Source: Symbiodinium microadriaticum (taxonomy: Eukaryota; Sar; Dinophyceae; Suessiales; Symbiodiniaceae). From it: a stretch of DNA of 64,000 bases. The position numbers were made by a program, and so were the translations under genes. How positions within the stretch are numbered: the stretch's first letter is position 1; every line of letters starts with the position of its first letter. The notes beneath the pieces are model-generated. The model was given only the letters and a program-made list of their open reading frames with translations. It was not told the origin of the DNA and ran no database searches. Of this stretch, positions 54,959 through 63,980 are shown one piece after another. The DNA lies in NCBI GenBank assembly GCA_001939145.1, contig LSRX01000133.1, forward strand, positions 461,563 through 525,562, given 5' to 3'.

Positions 54959-56878
54959 CAGGCCCGATTGAAGCTCGTACCGGCCTACAAGCACCTCGGT
55001 GGCTTCCTCCAACACAGTGGAGGGCTCCGACAAGAAATCGCTTTCAGGATTGCCCAAGCCTGGGATGCCTTTAACAGGCGAAAGAAGAAGCTCTTCAAGT
55101 CGCCACTTGTAAGTCTTCAGGACAAGGCGACTATCTTTCAGAGCCTCGTAATCACTGTCCTCTTTCATGGTGCCGGCACGTGGACACGTGTCGACGAGCG
55201 CCATCTCTCGGCCTTGGACTCCACCTTACGACAAATGGCATGTCAAATGCTCGCTCCGGAGGTGAGCCTTTCTGATGCTTGGCACCTTGGAGCGTCACAG
55301 GTGCTGGCTAAAGTTGGCCTTCCACGGGCGACGACCCACCTGCACATTGCCCGCCTGCGGCACCTTTTGGCATGTGTCAATTTACAGATACCTGAAATTT
55401 GGGCCCTTGCTCATTGGGAAGAGACTTGGCTTTCCTCCATTCGAGCTTCAATCGAATGGCTGTGGGAGCTTACCGATGGCGGCAAGTGCTTCTCGACTTG
55501 GCCCTCCGCCTGGGAGGCTTGGCGAGAGGAATGTCGCTTGCATCCAGGGAAGTGGAAGTCGCGGCTTCGTCGTGCAACACAGCAGGCCCTACAGCACGAG
55601 AACTGGCAAGCTTGTTGTGAGCAGCATGCTGGCCTACTTGTCAAGCAGGCCTGCAACGTTGGGGCAGTTACGCCCCTCGACTTGATGCCAGAACATTGTA
55701 CTGCCGAGGTTTGCGCTGTTTGTAAGGCTGTGTTCAAGGACTTTCAGGCATGGTCCGTGCACGCCTTCAAGAGGCATGGCAGGGTCAGGGAATCTCGCTC
55801 CCTTACAGAGGGCCACCAATGCCCTGGATGCCTGAGGCATTATGCCTCCAACATTCGGCTGTGCAGACATCTGCACCACACTCAGTCTTGTAGGAGGTTT
55901 TTGAACGGACAGTGTGAAAGGGTTGTTCCACAACCAGGCCAAGGCAGCAAGCGGGCCCCCAAGGAGCACCTCCTGTGTGAGCCCACCCTTCAAGCTCATG
56001 GGCCTTTCCCTGTCTTGGGCGGGGATGTCGTTGATGATGAACTTGAACGTCCATCAGCAGAAGTCCTGGAATGTCTCTCTCTCCTCAGCTATGATGACCA
56101 ATATCTGCATTTGCAGCCTGGCGAAGCTTGGGAGAGGATCAGGACTGCCTTTTCCTGCGTATGTCTTCCCCTCAAAAGGCTTCGACTTACGGCTGAGGTG
56201 TGGAAGGAGCAGCTTGCAGCGTGCCAACACGTTAACAACACAGACGACCCGAGCGCTGTTTTCCTGCGTCTTGCCTCCAGCTGGGTTTCCAATGTTGATT
56301 TTGCCGAATGGCTTGCGCCTGAAGCAGCTGATAAGAGGCCACAGATGTTAACCTTTCGGCAAGGTGTTACTACCCTTTCGATCCTTGAGGTTGCCATGAT
56401 TCGGTTCCCGGACCCCGCTGCTTGGTCTGCCGACCATGTTCTCGTTTGTGTCGGACCTCCGCTCTCCATTTCCTCCGTTGAGTTCCTTTGTCGGTCATCT
56501 CTGCTCTATACACACGAGGACTCACTCACAAGGATCTCCCGAGGGGAGGAATTGGATTTCTTCGCACATGAACCGGAACAGTGCGGGTTCTGTATCAACC
56601 TCCTTGGACTTCCCATGCCATTTACCCCATCAGGCAACGGGACAGACAAGTCAAGCAGGGCCCTTCGGGCCTTATGTTTTGCCTGTGATCTCCTACGCTT
56701 CGCACTCCGCTGTTGGGTAAAAGGAGTTCCCGCTTGCTTGGCCCTTCCATGGCCGCTTGGGGATGATGGGCGCCTTTTGTCAAGGATCCCAGGGGTACAT
56801 TCTTTCCAGGCCGATGATCGCGTCACCCTTTGGGTTGGACCTGCGAACTCGTGCCACAATCTGTTTCACCCTTCTTAA
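54959..56878 (+). pseudogene. LINE ORF2, part 3: RT thumb, C2H2 zinc fingers, C-terminal domain
   Basis: In the same frame as part 2, directly after one TGA, so originally continuous with it. It starts with the LINE-typical YKHLGG segment after the palm, then a helical thumb-like region. Two zinc-binding motifs follow: CAVCKAVFKDFQAWSVHAF with two downstream His (about 55709-55775), and CPGCLRHYASNIRLCRHLHH (about 55822-55885). LINE C-terminal fingers usually bind template RNA or target DNA. The last 300 residues have no recognised domain. Ends at TAA 56876-56878. Without ribosomal read-through or a new start it would not be made. Confidence 0.8.
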
Positions 56879-56942
56879 TTTATGCACGTCCAAAGGGGCC
56901 GCGTCGCACAGACTCAACGCCCGAAAGAGTGAAAAAGAGTGA

Positions 56943-56982
56943 TCTATATCTATATATATGTATATATATATATATAGAGAGA
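56943..56982. repeat. TA-rich microsatellite at the 3' edge of the large LINE
   Basis: ATCTATATCTATATATATGT followed by (TA)n and GAGAGA. It lies about 65 bp after the ORF2 stop and matches in kind the tract at the 5' edge. Confidence 0.9.
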
Positions 56983-57130
56983 TGAGATCCCCAAACCGAA
57001 GATTCTGGGTCCCGCGGACTTCAGCACACCTTCAAGACAGAGTGAAAGCGCCTTCTTCGATCTGTCTCCTCAAGAAGATCAGCTGCCCTCTTTCCCAAGC
57101 CTCAGAGATTCTATAGTGCAAATATACTAT

Positions 57131-57210
57131 GGGGGCTTTCCGAAAATTAGGGGGTACCTTACTTTGGGGGTCCTTATAAGGATCCTACTAATTTAGGCTA
57201 TGTATTAACT
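57131..57210. mobile_element. GGATCCTACTATTT element, copy 3 (right side lost)
   Basis: GGGGGCTTTCCGAAAATTAGG at the left, then GGGGGTCCTTATAAGGATCC. No matching right arm is visible; the single N at 57254 lies nearby. Confidence 0.55.
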
Positions 57211-57253
57211 CGAACTAAGATTCGAAAGCAACGTTAAAACACCGACCCCTCTA

Positions 57254-57254
57254 N
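57254..57254. other. Single-N join
   Basis: An isolated N within otherwise clean sequence, probably a contig join. Confidence 0.75.
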
Positions 57255-58167
57255 GCCGTTTCTTTCAGACCTCTCGTCTATGTTACCCCGCATCTTGAAA
57301 GCCACATATACCAAAAAGCCCAAACCTGCGACTCCCCCACCAGCCCTTCTACGGCAAGGCCAGGGGGTTTGTCGGAGGCGCGCGCCGCCCTCCACCAGCA
57401 CAGAAGCCCTAAACCCTAAACCCTAATACGAAATTTAAACCCTAAACCCTAAACCCTAAATTTAAACCCTAAACTCTAAATTTGAACCTAAACCCTAAAC
57501 CCACAGAACCCCTAGAGGAACCCGTAAAAAACACCCTTAGTCGCAGGTACTCCTCTGAAGAGCTGCTGCGCCTCTTCCAAGGCTTCTCAGCTTCGGAAGG
57601 CGTCGGATTTACTTTTGTTTTTGGGACCCGAGGTTTATAGGGTTTAGGGTTTAGGGTTTAGGGTATAGCTGTAGGGGTTTAGGGATTTTTTGTGTTTGGG
57701 TTCAGGGTTTGGGGCCGGGGGTTCAGGGTTTCCTGTGCAGCGTTTGGAGCTTAGGGGGGTTTTAGGTTCCTTCTTGGGGGCTTCAACAGTCGGTTTAGGA
57801 TTTAAGATCGTTTTGGGGGCCTCCTTTTAAGGGCTCCGTTGGAAGGGCTACGGTTACGGGAAGGGAATACGGTTTAAGGTTTAAAGTTTATGGTTTCGGA
57901 TTTTAGCATGGCGGCCCCAATAAATTGAAATAGGATTTTGCAGGGAAATTATACGACGACGTACTCACATACGGACTAAACGGGACGTCTAGTTGTTAAG
58001 ACCTCGATACTATTCATTAAATCATGCTGCATCTGCTTCTTAGCAACGAGGCTAACCAGAGCAACTGCAGTTATCATCATGAGTCGGGCATTGTACCTCG
58101 TGGTGCTACGGAGTCTTTGGCTCTCTTCGATGTTTCACACTTTCACCAGCCTGTCGATGCACTGTTC

Positions 58168-58261
58168 TACCCATAGGCCCCTAAGTAGTTTCTTTTTGGG
58201 ATTACCTTATAGGATTCTAAATATGAGCCACAACAAGGAACTACTTAGGGGCCTATGGGTA
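58168..58261. mobile_element. 94-bp MITE, copy 8 (opposite orientation)
   Basis: TACCCATAGGCCCCTAAGTA to TTAGGGGCCTATGGGTA, 94 bp. The centre is the reverse complement of the other copies, showing insertion in both directions. Confidence 0.85.
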
Positions 58262-58322
58262 TAAACTCCCCTCAGACGACCAAGAGCATCTTCCTGAACC
58301 AGAAACGGATAAGACTGAACTG

Positions 58323-58373
58323 AGAACCCTAAACCCTAAACCCTAAGCCCTAAACCCTAAGCCCTAAACTTAA
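58323..58373 (-). repeat. CCCTAAA array abutting a truncated reverse transcriptase
   Basis: About seven telomere-like units end only a few bases before the open frame of the 58.4-60.2 kb element. Confidence 0.85.
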
Positions 58374-60207
58374 ACCGTTGGTTGACTGGGATGACATAGA
58401 GATGCTTGCCAAAAGATGCACAAAGCCAAGATCGTCTCAAAAGTTCGTTGACGACGAGGAGAGCAGAGAGGCTTTCAGAACAGCAAAAGTGACGATGGAC
58501 AATGCAGATTGGAAGAAGGCACACAAACTCCGAAAACGAGCACGCAAAGACTGGTGTGCACAGAGAAGGCAACGAATCCTCCAGGGTGACTGGTTAGCCT
58601 ACCGGGAGCATAAACGAGACAAGAATCGGAGACCTGGTTGGTGGGGGCGAATGCTGGAAGAGAAATCCTCGAGTCAAGTCACCGAAGAAGTCCAAGCCCA
58701 CCTTGAAGCCAAGCTGATTGGACCCACATCGGTTGACTGGGATCAACAACTGGGGGAGATCTTGGCAAGCCTTCCAGATGATGGAGGTTGGCATCCCTTC
58801 TCGTGGGAAGACATCAACTTGGTTCTGGGCGAAATGAAAGCCAACACTTCCGTTGGAGTTGATCAAGTTGGGGTTGACTTGCTGAAGAAGATCATGCAAC
58901 ATAATGACTTGGCTCATGACCTTGTTGGTCTGATCAACCAGACATTATGGACGACGCAGTGCAGGGAGAAGTGGGACAGGAGTCTACTTGCTTTGCTCGC
59001 TAAAATAGACTCACCGATGTCGGCAAAAGACCTCAGGCCGATAAGCATGAGCTCCTGTGTCCAGAAATGCCTCAATAAACTGGCAATGAACAGAGTGTTC
59101 CCTCATCTTCGACAGCCGAGTATGGCCTCGTGCTGCGGACCTGGTCGGCAAGCTTCAGATGCCATTGGGGCGTTCACGAGGCTGAGGGATAATGTGAGGG
59201 AGTGGAAATTACCTGCAGTCTGTGCTAAGCTTGATGTTCGAGGAGCCTGTGACCGCGTCCATCGGCAGGCAGCAGTTCAACTCATGTGTGACCGAACTCG
59301 CAACCACAAGCTCAATGCAGAAGTTCGATGGTTGATTCGTCAGCTTGGGACAAACCAGTTGCAGGGATGTGTGCCGGGGGGAGACATGATTTGTGTTGAA
59401 TGTACTCAAGGCATAAAACAAGGAGCTCCAGAATCCGCCGAGCTCTTCGGGCGCAGAGAACTGGTGGTGGGAAATCAAAGGGTCAAGATCTTGCCGTCTG
59501 AGACACGCATCCGTGTCGTGGGGGCGAACTTTTCGTTCTACGACCGACCCTCTCAACAGGCCAAGGACTTGCTGGCTAGAGCGAAAGCGGCACTGGCTGT
59601 GCAAGATGATCTGCTTCGTGAAAAAGGACCATGGCAGGCCAAGGCCAAGTTGCTACAGACGCTGGTGTTTGGGACAATGTCATGGTGCGCGGGAGCAGTT
59701 CATTGGTCCCAAGAAGACCTGGCCACAGCGAACACCATCCAGTGCACTGCCCTGAGAAGAGCCTTCCGTCTCCAAAGAAAACCCCTGGAAAGCTGGGCGG
59801 ACTGGAACATGCGTACATGCAGGCAGGTGCGAGCATGGCTACATGTGCAAGGCTTGAGTCGGTGGTCGACTTTGATACTCCAACTGCAGTTTGGTCTCTT
59901 CGGGCACTGGGGGAGACAACAAGAAGGAATTGATGCTGATGGCAAAGGTGTCCCGGGAAACCCCCTTCGTATGCTCCACTGGCGTAACCTTGCTTGGTGG
60001 AGACAACAACAACGTCTCACTGGTGGCCTTCGACACCCGGGGCGATTCTATGCAGACAACACGGAGCGAAAATTTGCCGAAACATTTGGAACCCAATGGG
60101 ATGAGTTGACAAGAGATCGAGACTTATGGAGAAGCAAGATCGGGGAGTGGGTCGGGACGTTCGATGTTAGATGGGCGAGAGGTAGACAGGCATCCCTAAG
60201 GTGGTAG
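58354..60207 (+). pseudogene. Second non-LTR reverse transcriptase, 5'-truncated, catalytic motif deleted
   Basis: An open frame of about 610 residues with no ATG start of its own; it begins inside the CCCTAAA array, so the 5' end (including any endonuclease) is missing. Visible RT motifs are SVGVDQVGVDLLKK (fingers), DLRPISMSSCVQKCLNKL, motif A AKLDVRGACDRVHR and motif B TQGIKQGAPESAELFG. Near 59450 the sequence jumps to a post-palm segment (RRELVVGNQRVKILPSETRI, VVGANFSF), so the YADD-type motif C is missing in an in-frame deletion. The rest is a thumb and Trp-rich C-terminal region (SWADWNMRTCRQVRAWL). It belongs to a different lineage from the 14-kb element: motif B is KQGAPES rather than RPGDSLSD. 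It cannot be an active polymerase. Confidence 0.8.
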
Positions 60208-60629
60208 TCGGCTCAGTACTATGCACACAGCACTGACTACAATGAAGTTCGTCGGGACTGAGATCGGTGTCGTGCTGAAGTGCATATGTTGGAAGTGATG
60301 TGTCCACCTCTCGGAGCTTGCCTGTAGAGCTACACACCCAATGACTTAATCTCGAGAAGTGCTGACTTTGACATTTGGATCCTCGCTACGACTTTGACGA
60401 ATGCATGATTCTTGAGTTCCCTGATGCGATCCTGTTGTACACAGACTTTCGTTGTAGCCACAACACAGAACCGAGATGCAGACATGTACACCTGGAGGGT
60501 GGACGTTGACAGTGCCAAGACTCTCAGATCATGTCAGACGACGTGAGCAATGAAGCATGGTCATGCACATACCGCTGTTCGCAGCATCGTGTGCTCAAGG
60601 TACGTAAACCCTCGACCTCTCCTTCTGCA
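60208..60629. other. Spacer before the acidic repeat protein
   Basis: No separate gene is visible. The frame of the next gene is open from ATG 60531. CAAGGTACGT near 60597-60606 looks like a splice donor, so part of this stretch could be an untranslated exon and intron. Confidence 0.4.
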
Positions 60630-63600
60630 ATGGCGTGGAGCGCCTCGTGGTGGACATGGTTGTGGTTGACCCTCCTGTGGACGGGAAGTGAAGGCGGTAA
60701 GCACTATGCGGACATGTCCAGCTCGGAGAGTGAATGGCCAAGTGAGGACAAACCAGAAAGGGGAGAAGATGAGGATGAGTCTCAAACTCCAAGTGGGAGA
60801 CTTCTTTGGGCACCTGGCAGCCACATGGGGGAGGAGACTCACGAAGCAGCTTTGTCTGAATTAGGACAGGCCCTGGAGAACTTCGGAGTGCCTGTGGAAG
60901 TTCGTGGAGGAGGCGCTGACCTCGCGGCTCTCCTATATGATGGTCGACCTCTACGTGGACGTGCGAGGGAGAGCGTGGCGGTCTCTTACTACCCAAGCGG
61001 ATTGACCCGGATGGGGCGACCTGCAGGAGGAGCAGAAAATGGGCGACCTCTTGAAGGACAACCCCAGCCTCACCGCGAAAACCAAGAATCCTGGGATGAA
61101 CAAAATGTTGCTCGTGATCCAGATGAAGAAAATGAACATGAAGCTCGACCTGTACGTGGTGAACATGCAGGTGGTGATCGACTTTCTCGTGGACATGAGA
61201 ATCCTGAAACTCGGCCTCGGGGAGGACAATATTCACAAGATGCTCGACCTCACCGTGAACAACGAGCACCTCGACATCCTGACCACCGTGACCTACCTGG
61301 AGGAGGACAATCTTCGCGAGATGCTCGACCTCACGGTGAACAAAAAGAACCTCGACATGGTGATCATCGTGACCTCCCTGGAAGTCCTCCTTGTGATCCT
61401 GCTCACGGAGGAGGGGGCGAGTTTGAAACACAAATGGGCACACACCCTGACCTACCTGGTGCCCAATGTGAAGGAGATCCTGTTCATCCTGTTGCAGACG
61501 ATCCATGGGAAGAGGGGCGAGATGCTCTGGATGTGTACAGTGAAGATAGTCGCCTGGCCCAGGAGGACGGACACAATGAGGAGGTCGATGATGACGTGAT
61601 CACTGGCATTATCGGTGACCTCGCGGGGGTCGACGTGGATGGCGAGTGGATATCGGTTAACCAGCTGCTCGAGGAGTTTGCTCGTGGGGGGAACATTCCG
61701 TGGATCCCCATCAATGAGTTGTTGAAGCAAGCCGAAGCCCAGTTTCGGATGATCAGGAGGGAACAAAGGGCACTACTCAACTCTGCCAGTGCAGGAAAGG
61801 TTAGACGGTGGGGAGAGTGGAGGCCAGGCACGGACAGATGGCACAATCTGGATGGATCCAAGAGGGAGAACGTGGCCTCCTCATCCGCATCTGGTTCCTC
61901 AGACCCTGGACAAAGCAGCGACGACCTGTCCAATAGGGGGGAGACGTCCGCTGACCTCAACCACGAAGATGCCACCGACAAGAGCGCACATCGTGAGGCA
62001 GGATTCTGGCGCTATGGCGAATGGCAAGACAGACCCCGCTCGTGGACAGAACAGCGATGGATGGCCGGTGGTCAGGGCAAAGTGAGACAAGACAAGCGAG
62101 CAGCCAGGATTGAACAATGGGCCAAAGGCGAATGGGTCCCGTCGTGGCTGCGCCAGTATAGGGTCGACAAAGAAGCTCGCCAAAGGAGTTCCTCTACGAC
62201 GGGGGCGAGTTCCTCACAAGAACCTCACCGTCAGCTCCCTGATGATGATCTTCCTCCTGTTCCAGAGGAGGACTTTGACAACACTGGGCTGTTGCAGGGG
62301 AGACTACAATGGACACCCGCTGGTGAAGAATCGGATGAGAGCACCTTCATGGAACGGCCTGGACTTCAAGGTGGGGAGATAAATGCTCTGGTCGACAGAG
62401 GCATATCGGGTGACCTCGTCCGTCGCTTTGAGAGGGTAATGAGGCGATACGAGCACTACTTGTCAAATGAGCAAGGACCAGAAGCCAGGTGGATGCTTGG
62501 ACGATGGCTGCAGATGTCCCAATGGGGGGCCGACATTCAGGATGATGCGGAGGAGCCTATACGACGCCGGGCCCAAGATCCATGTGTTTTTCCACTTCGG
62601 CGTGAACCGTCCGACACACTCCGGGGAGAACTTCAAGAATGGGTAGGAGAACTCACAGAGGTCATGGCTGAAATATGGACCCACGGCGTTCGCTCGGCCA
62701 CCCCTGGAACCTTGCGAGATCTAGATGCTCATCCTGCAGTGGCTACAGCGTCGGGGTCACGAGGGCGATCGAGGAGTCCGGCTCGTCGTCCACTGCCACC
62801 CCGGGAGGATGAGGGCGACATCACTAACCTCATGGACTACGGTGGCTACGGCAGTTCAGGTGGAGCTGATGAACCAGAGAACGATGAAGAACACGTACCC
62901 CCCAATGAAGAGACCGTGGAAGATGGTGCTGCAGCCAGTGAAAGTGCAGGGGGAGTTGGTCCTATCTTGACAGGGGGTGACCTGCCGTCTATGCTCGGGC
63001 CCGTTGGTGCAGAAGCGCTTGAGCCTCCGGACACTCGGATGTCAGAACTCCTCGACCGGGAGCTTGAACATGCAGAGCAGGCTTACTTGATAGAAGTGGC
63101 TGTCCGTGAGGCGATGTACCGACCCTCAGCTGGTACCTCGAGAGAGGTTGTAAGGCGTCTCCTGCAATGCAGTCAACATGACTCCGAGATCCAATACTGG
63201 TTGCAGAAGGCGCTACAGCAGGCCCTCCGCTCCTGTCCGCCGGGGCGTGAAGGGGGAGACATGTCTAACTGGAGGGAGGCTGTTGAGTACGAGGGGGTGA
63301 TCTGGCAGAGAGTGGTAGGTTTGACAGCGGATGATCGTATGGTTCGTCGCCTTCGAGAAGTAGTCCAACAGCGACTTCAGCGGAGAGCTGAACGCCTTGC
63401 GGAGCTTGATGCGAGGACGTGGACGGGATCGAGTGGTGATACACGCCCAGGGCCCTATGCTGGTGGTGGCACTAGAAACAGACCACCCTGGCGTCGCGAC
63501 CCCGCCAGTGGCCGTGGCAACACTCGTGGAGCTGGTGGACTTCGCGATGCTCGGCCTAGCTTAGCGCCCCATCTACTACCTCGAGGCTCTCCTGAGACCC

Positions 63601-63980
63601 TACCTGGACGGCGCCGGTCACTACATGCGGCTGCACTTCGGCACGGTGGTTCACACGTTGCTGACCCATCTCATCCTGCAGTTGACCCTCCACCTGCTTC
63701 TGGCCCTACTCGTGATGTGCACGTGGCAGTGGGACCGACAGAGGACGATGAGCCGACAGTGGAAGATGTGCAGACCTGCGAGGGGGAGCCTGATGCGGAT
63801 GCCCCTGTAGATGCTGGAGTTGTTGGCCTGCCCCTTGCTGAACATGCTGCCGTGAATCCAGTGGAGGAGCCTGTGCCTGGTGGAGCCTTGGCTGGTGAAG
63901 GAGGCTTACGAGGTGCAGTCGTGTCGACAGGGGAGAACGATGACCTTGTCGACTCTGACGAGAGCGTGAACATAGAGTAA
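60630..63980 (+). CDS. Large acidic, repeat-containing protein of unknown function
   Basis: The frame is open from 60531, but ATG 60630 is preferred because it places a hydrophobic signal-like segment (SASWWTWLWLTLLWTG) at the very N-terminus, giving about 1,117 residues to TAA 63978-63980. The next region is acidic and Ser-rich. At about 61020-61480 it has 27-residue tandem repeats (DARPHREQRAPRHPDHRDLP, then DARPHGEQKEPRHGDHRDLP). The middle has Trp-rich motifs used more than once (KVRRWGEWRPGTDRW, FWRYGEWQDRPRSW, EQWAKGEWVPSWL). The C-terminal half mixes helical, Gln/Arg-rich segments (RLREVVQQRLQRRAERLAEL) with acidic linkers. No catalytic domain is recognised. It follows an RT copy on the same strand, so it could be a gag-like ORF of another retroelement, but a host gene is equally possible. 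A tandem-repeat stretch is also open in two other frames, so composition matters more than length there. Confidence 0.5.
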   Translation: MAWSASWWTWLWLTLLWTGSEGGKHYADMSSSESEWPSEDKPERGEDEDESQTPSGRLLWAPGSHMGEETHEAALSELGQALENFGVPVEVRGGGADLAALLYDGRPLRGRARESVAVSYYPSGLTRMGRPAGGAENGRPLEGQPQPHRENQESWDEQNVARDPDEENEHEARPVRGEHAGGDRLSRGHENPETRPRGGQYSQDARPHREQRAPRHPDHRDLPGGGQSSRDARPHGEQKEPRHGDHRDLPGSPPCDPAHGGGGEFETQMGTHPDLPGAQCEGDPVHPVADDPWEEGRDALDVYSEDSRLAQEDGHNEEVDDDVITGIIGDLAGVDVDGEWISVNQLLEEFARGGNIPWIPINELLKQAEAQFRMIRREQRALLNSASAGKVRRWGEWRPGTDRWHNLDGSKRENVASSSASGSSDPGQSSDDLSNRGETSADLNHEDATDKSAHREAGFWRYGEWQDRPRSWTEQRWMAGGQGKVRQDKRAARIEQWAKGEWVPSWLRQYRVDKEARQRSSSTTGASSSQEPHRQLPDDDLPPVPEEDFDNTGLLQGRLQWTPAGEESDESTFMERPGLQGGEINALVDRGISGDLVRRFERVMRRYEHYLSNEQGPEARWMLGRWLQMSQWGADIQDDAEEPIRRRAQDPCVFPLRREPSDTLRGELQEWVGELTEVMAEIWTHGVRSATPGTLRDLDAHPAVATASGSRGRSRSPARRPLPPREDEGDITNLMDYGGYGSSGGADEPENDEEHVPPNEETVEDGAAASESAGGVGPILTGGDLPSMLGPVGAEALEPPDTRMSELLDRELEHAEQAYLIEVAVREAMYRPSAGTSREVVRRLLQCSQHDSEIQYWLQKALQQALRSCPPGREGGDMSNWREAVEYEGVIWQRVVGLTADDRMVRRLREVVQQRLQRRAERLAELDARTWTGSSGDTRPGPYAGGGTRNRPPWRRDPASGRGNTRGAGGLRDARPSLAPHLLPRGSPETLPGRRRSLHAAALRHGGSHVADPSHPAVDPPPASGPTRDVHVAVGPTEDDEPTVEDVQTCEGEPDADAPVDAGVVGLPLAEHAAVNPVEEPVPGGALAGEGGLRGAVVSTGENDDLVDSDESVNIE
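61221..61382 (+). repeat. 81-bp in-frame tandem repeat
   Basis: GGAGGACAATATTCACAAGA at 61221 and GGAGGACAATCTTCGCGAGA at 61302 start two units 81 bp apart. More diverged units lie upstream to about 61030. The period keeps the reading frame. Confidence 0.8.

Larger units (their letters stand above)
42917..56982 (+). mobile_element. Giant non-LTR (LINE-type) retrotransposon, about 14 kb
   Basis: Nearly 14 kb of plus-strand coding sequence carries, in order, a coiled-coil ORF1, a long leader, four repeated modules of unknown function with transmembrane segments, RNase H, APE endonuclease, reverse transcriptase and C2H2 zinc fingers. No long terminal repeats were seen. TA-rich microsatellites sit at both edges (42917-42993 and 56943-56982), so the exact ends and any target-site duplication are hidden. 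Three lesions (ORF1 frame switch, 32-bp duplication at 51817-51880, TGA at 54956-54958) mean this copy is probably inactive, yet its domains are otherwise intact, so it is young. Confidence 0.85.
56983..58353. other. Intergenic stretch between two retrotransposon copies
   Basis: Contains a truncated GGATCCTACTATTT element (57131-57210), a single-N join at 57254, CCCTAAA/AATTTAAACC units (57405-57505), TTTAGGG units (57636-57665) and MITE copy 8. No gene is seen. Confidence 0.5.

Noticed and set aside
42917-56982. LTR retrotransposon or virus interpretation of the 14-kb unit
   Set aside because: No long terminal repeats, integrase or aspartic protease motif was seen. The APE endonuclease and LINE-type RT with a zinc-finger tail identify a non-LTR element.
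60595-61506. A 303-codon minus-strand frame as a gene
   Set aside because: It is antisense to the tandem-repeat part of the acidic protein. His/Val/Leu-rich periodic composition indicates a shadow of the repeat.
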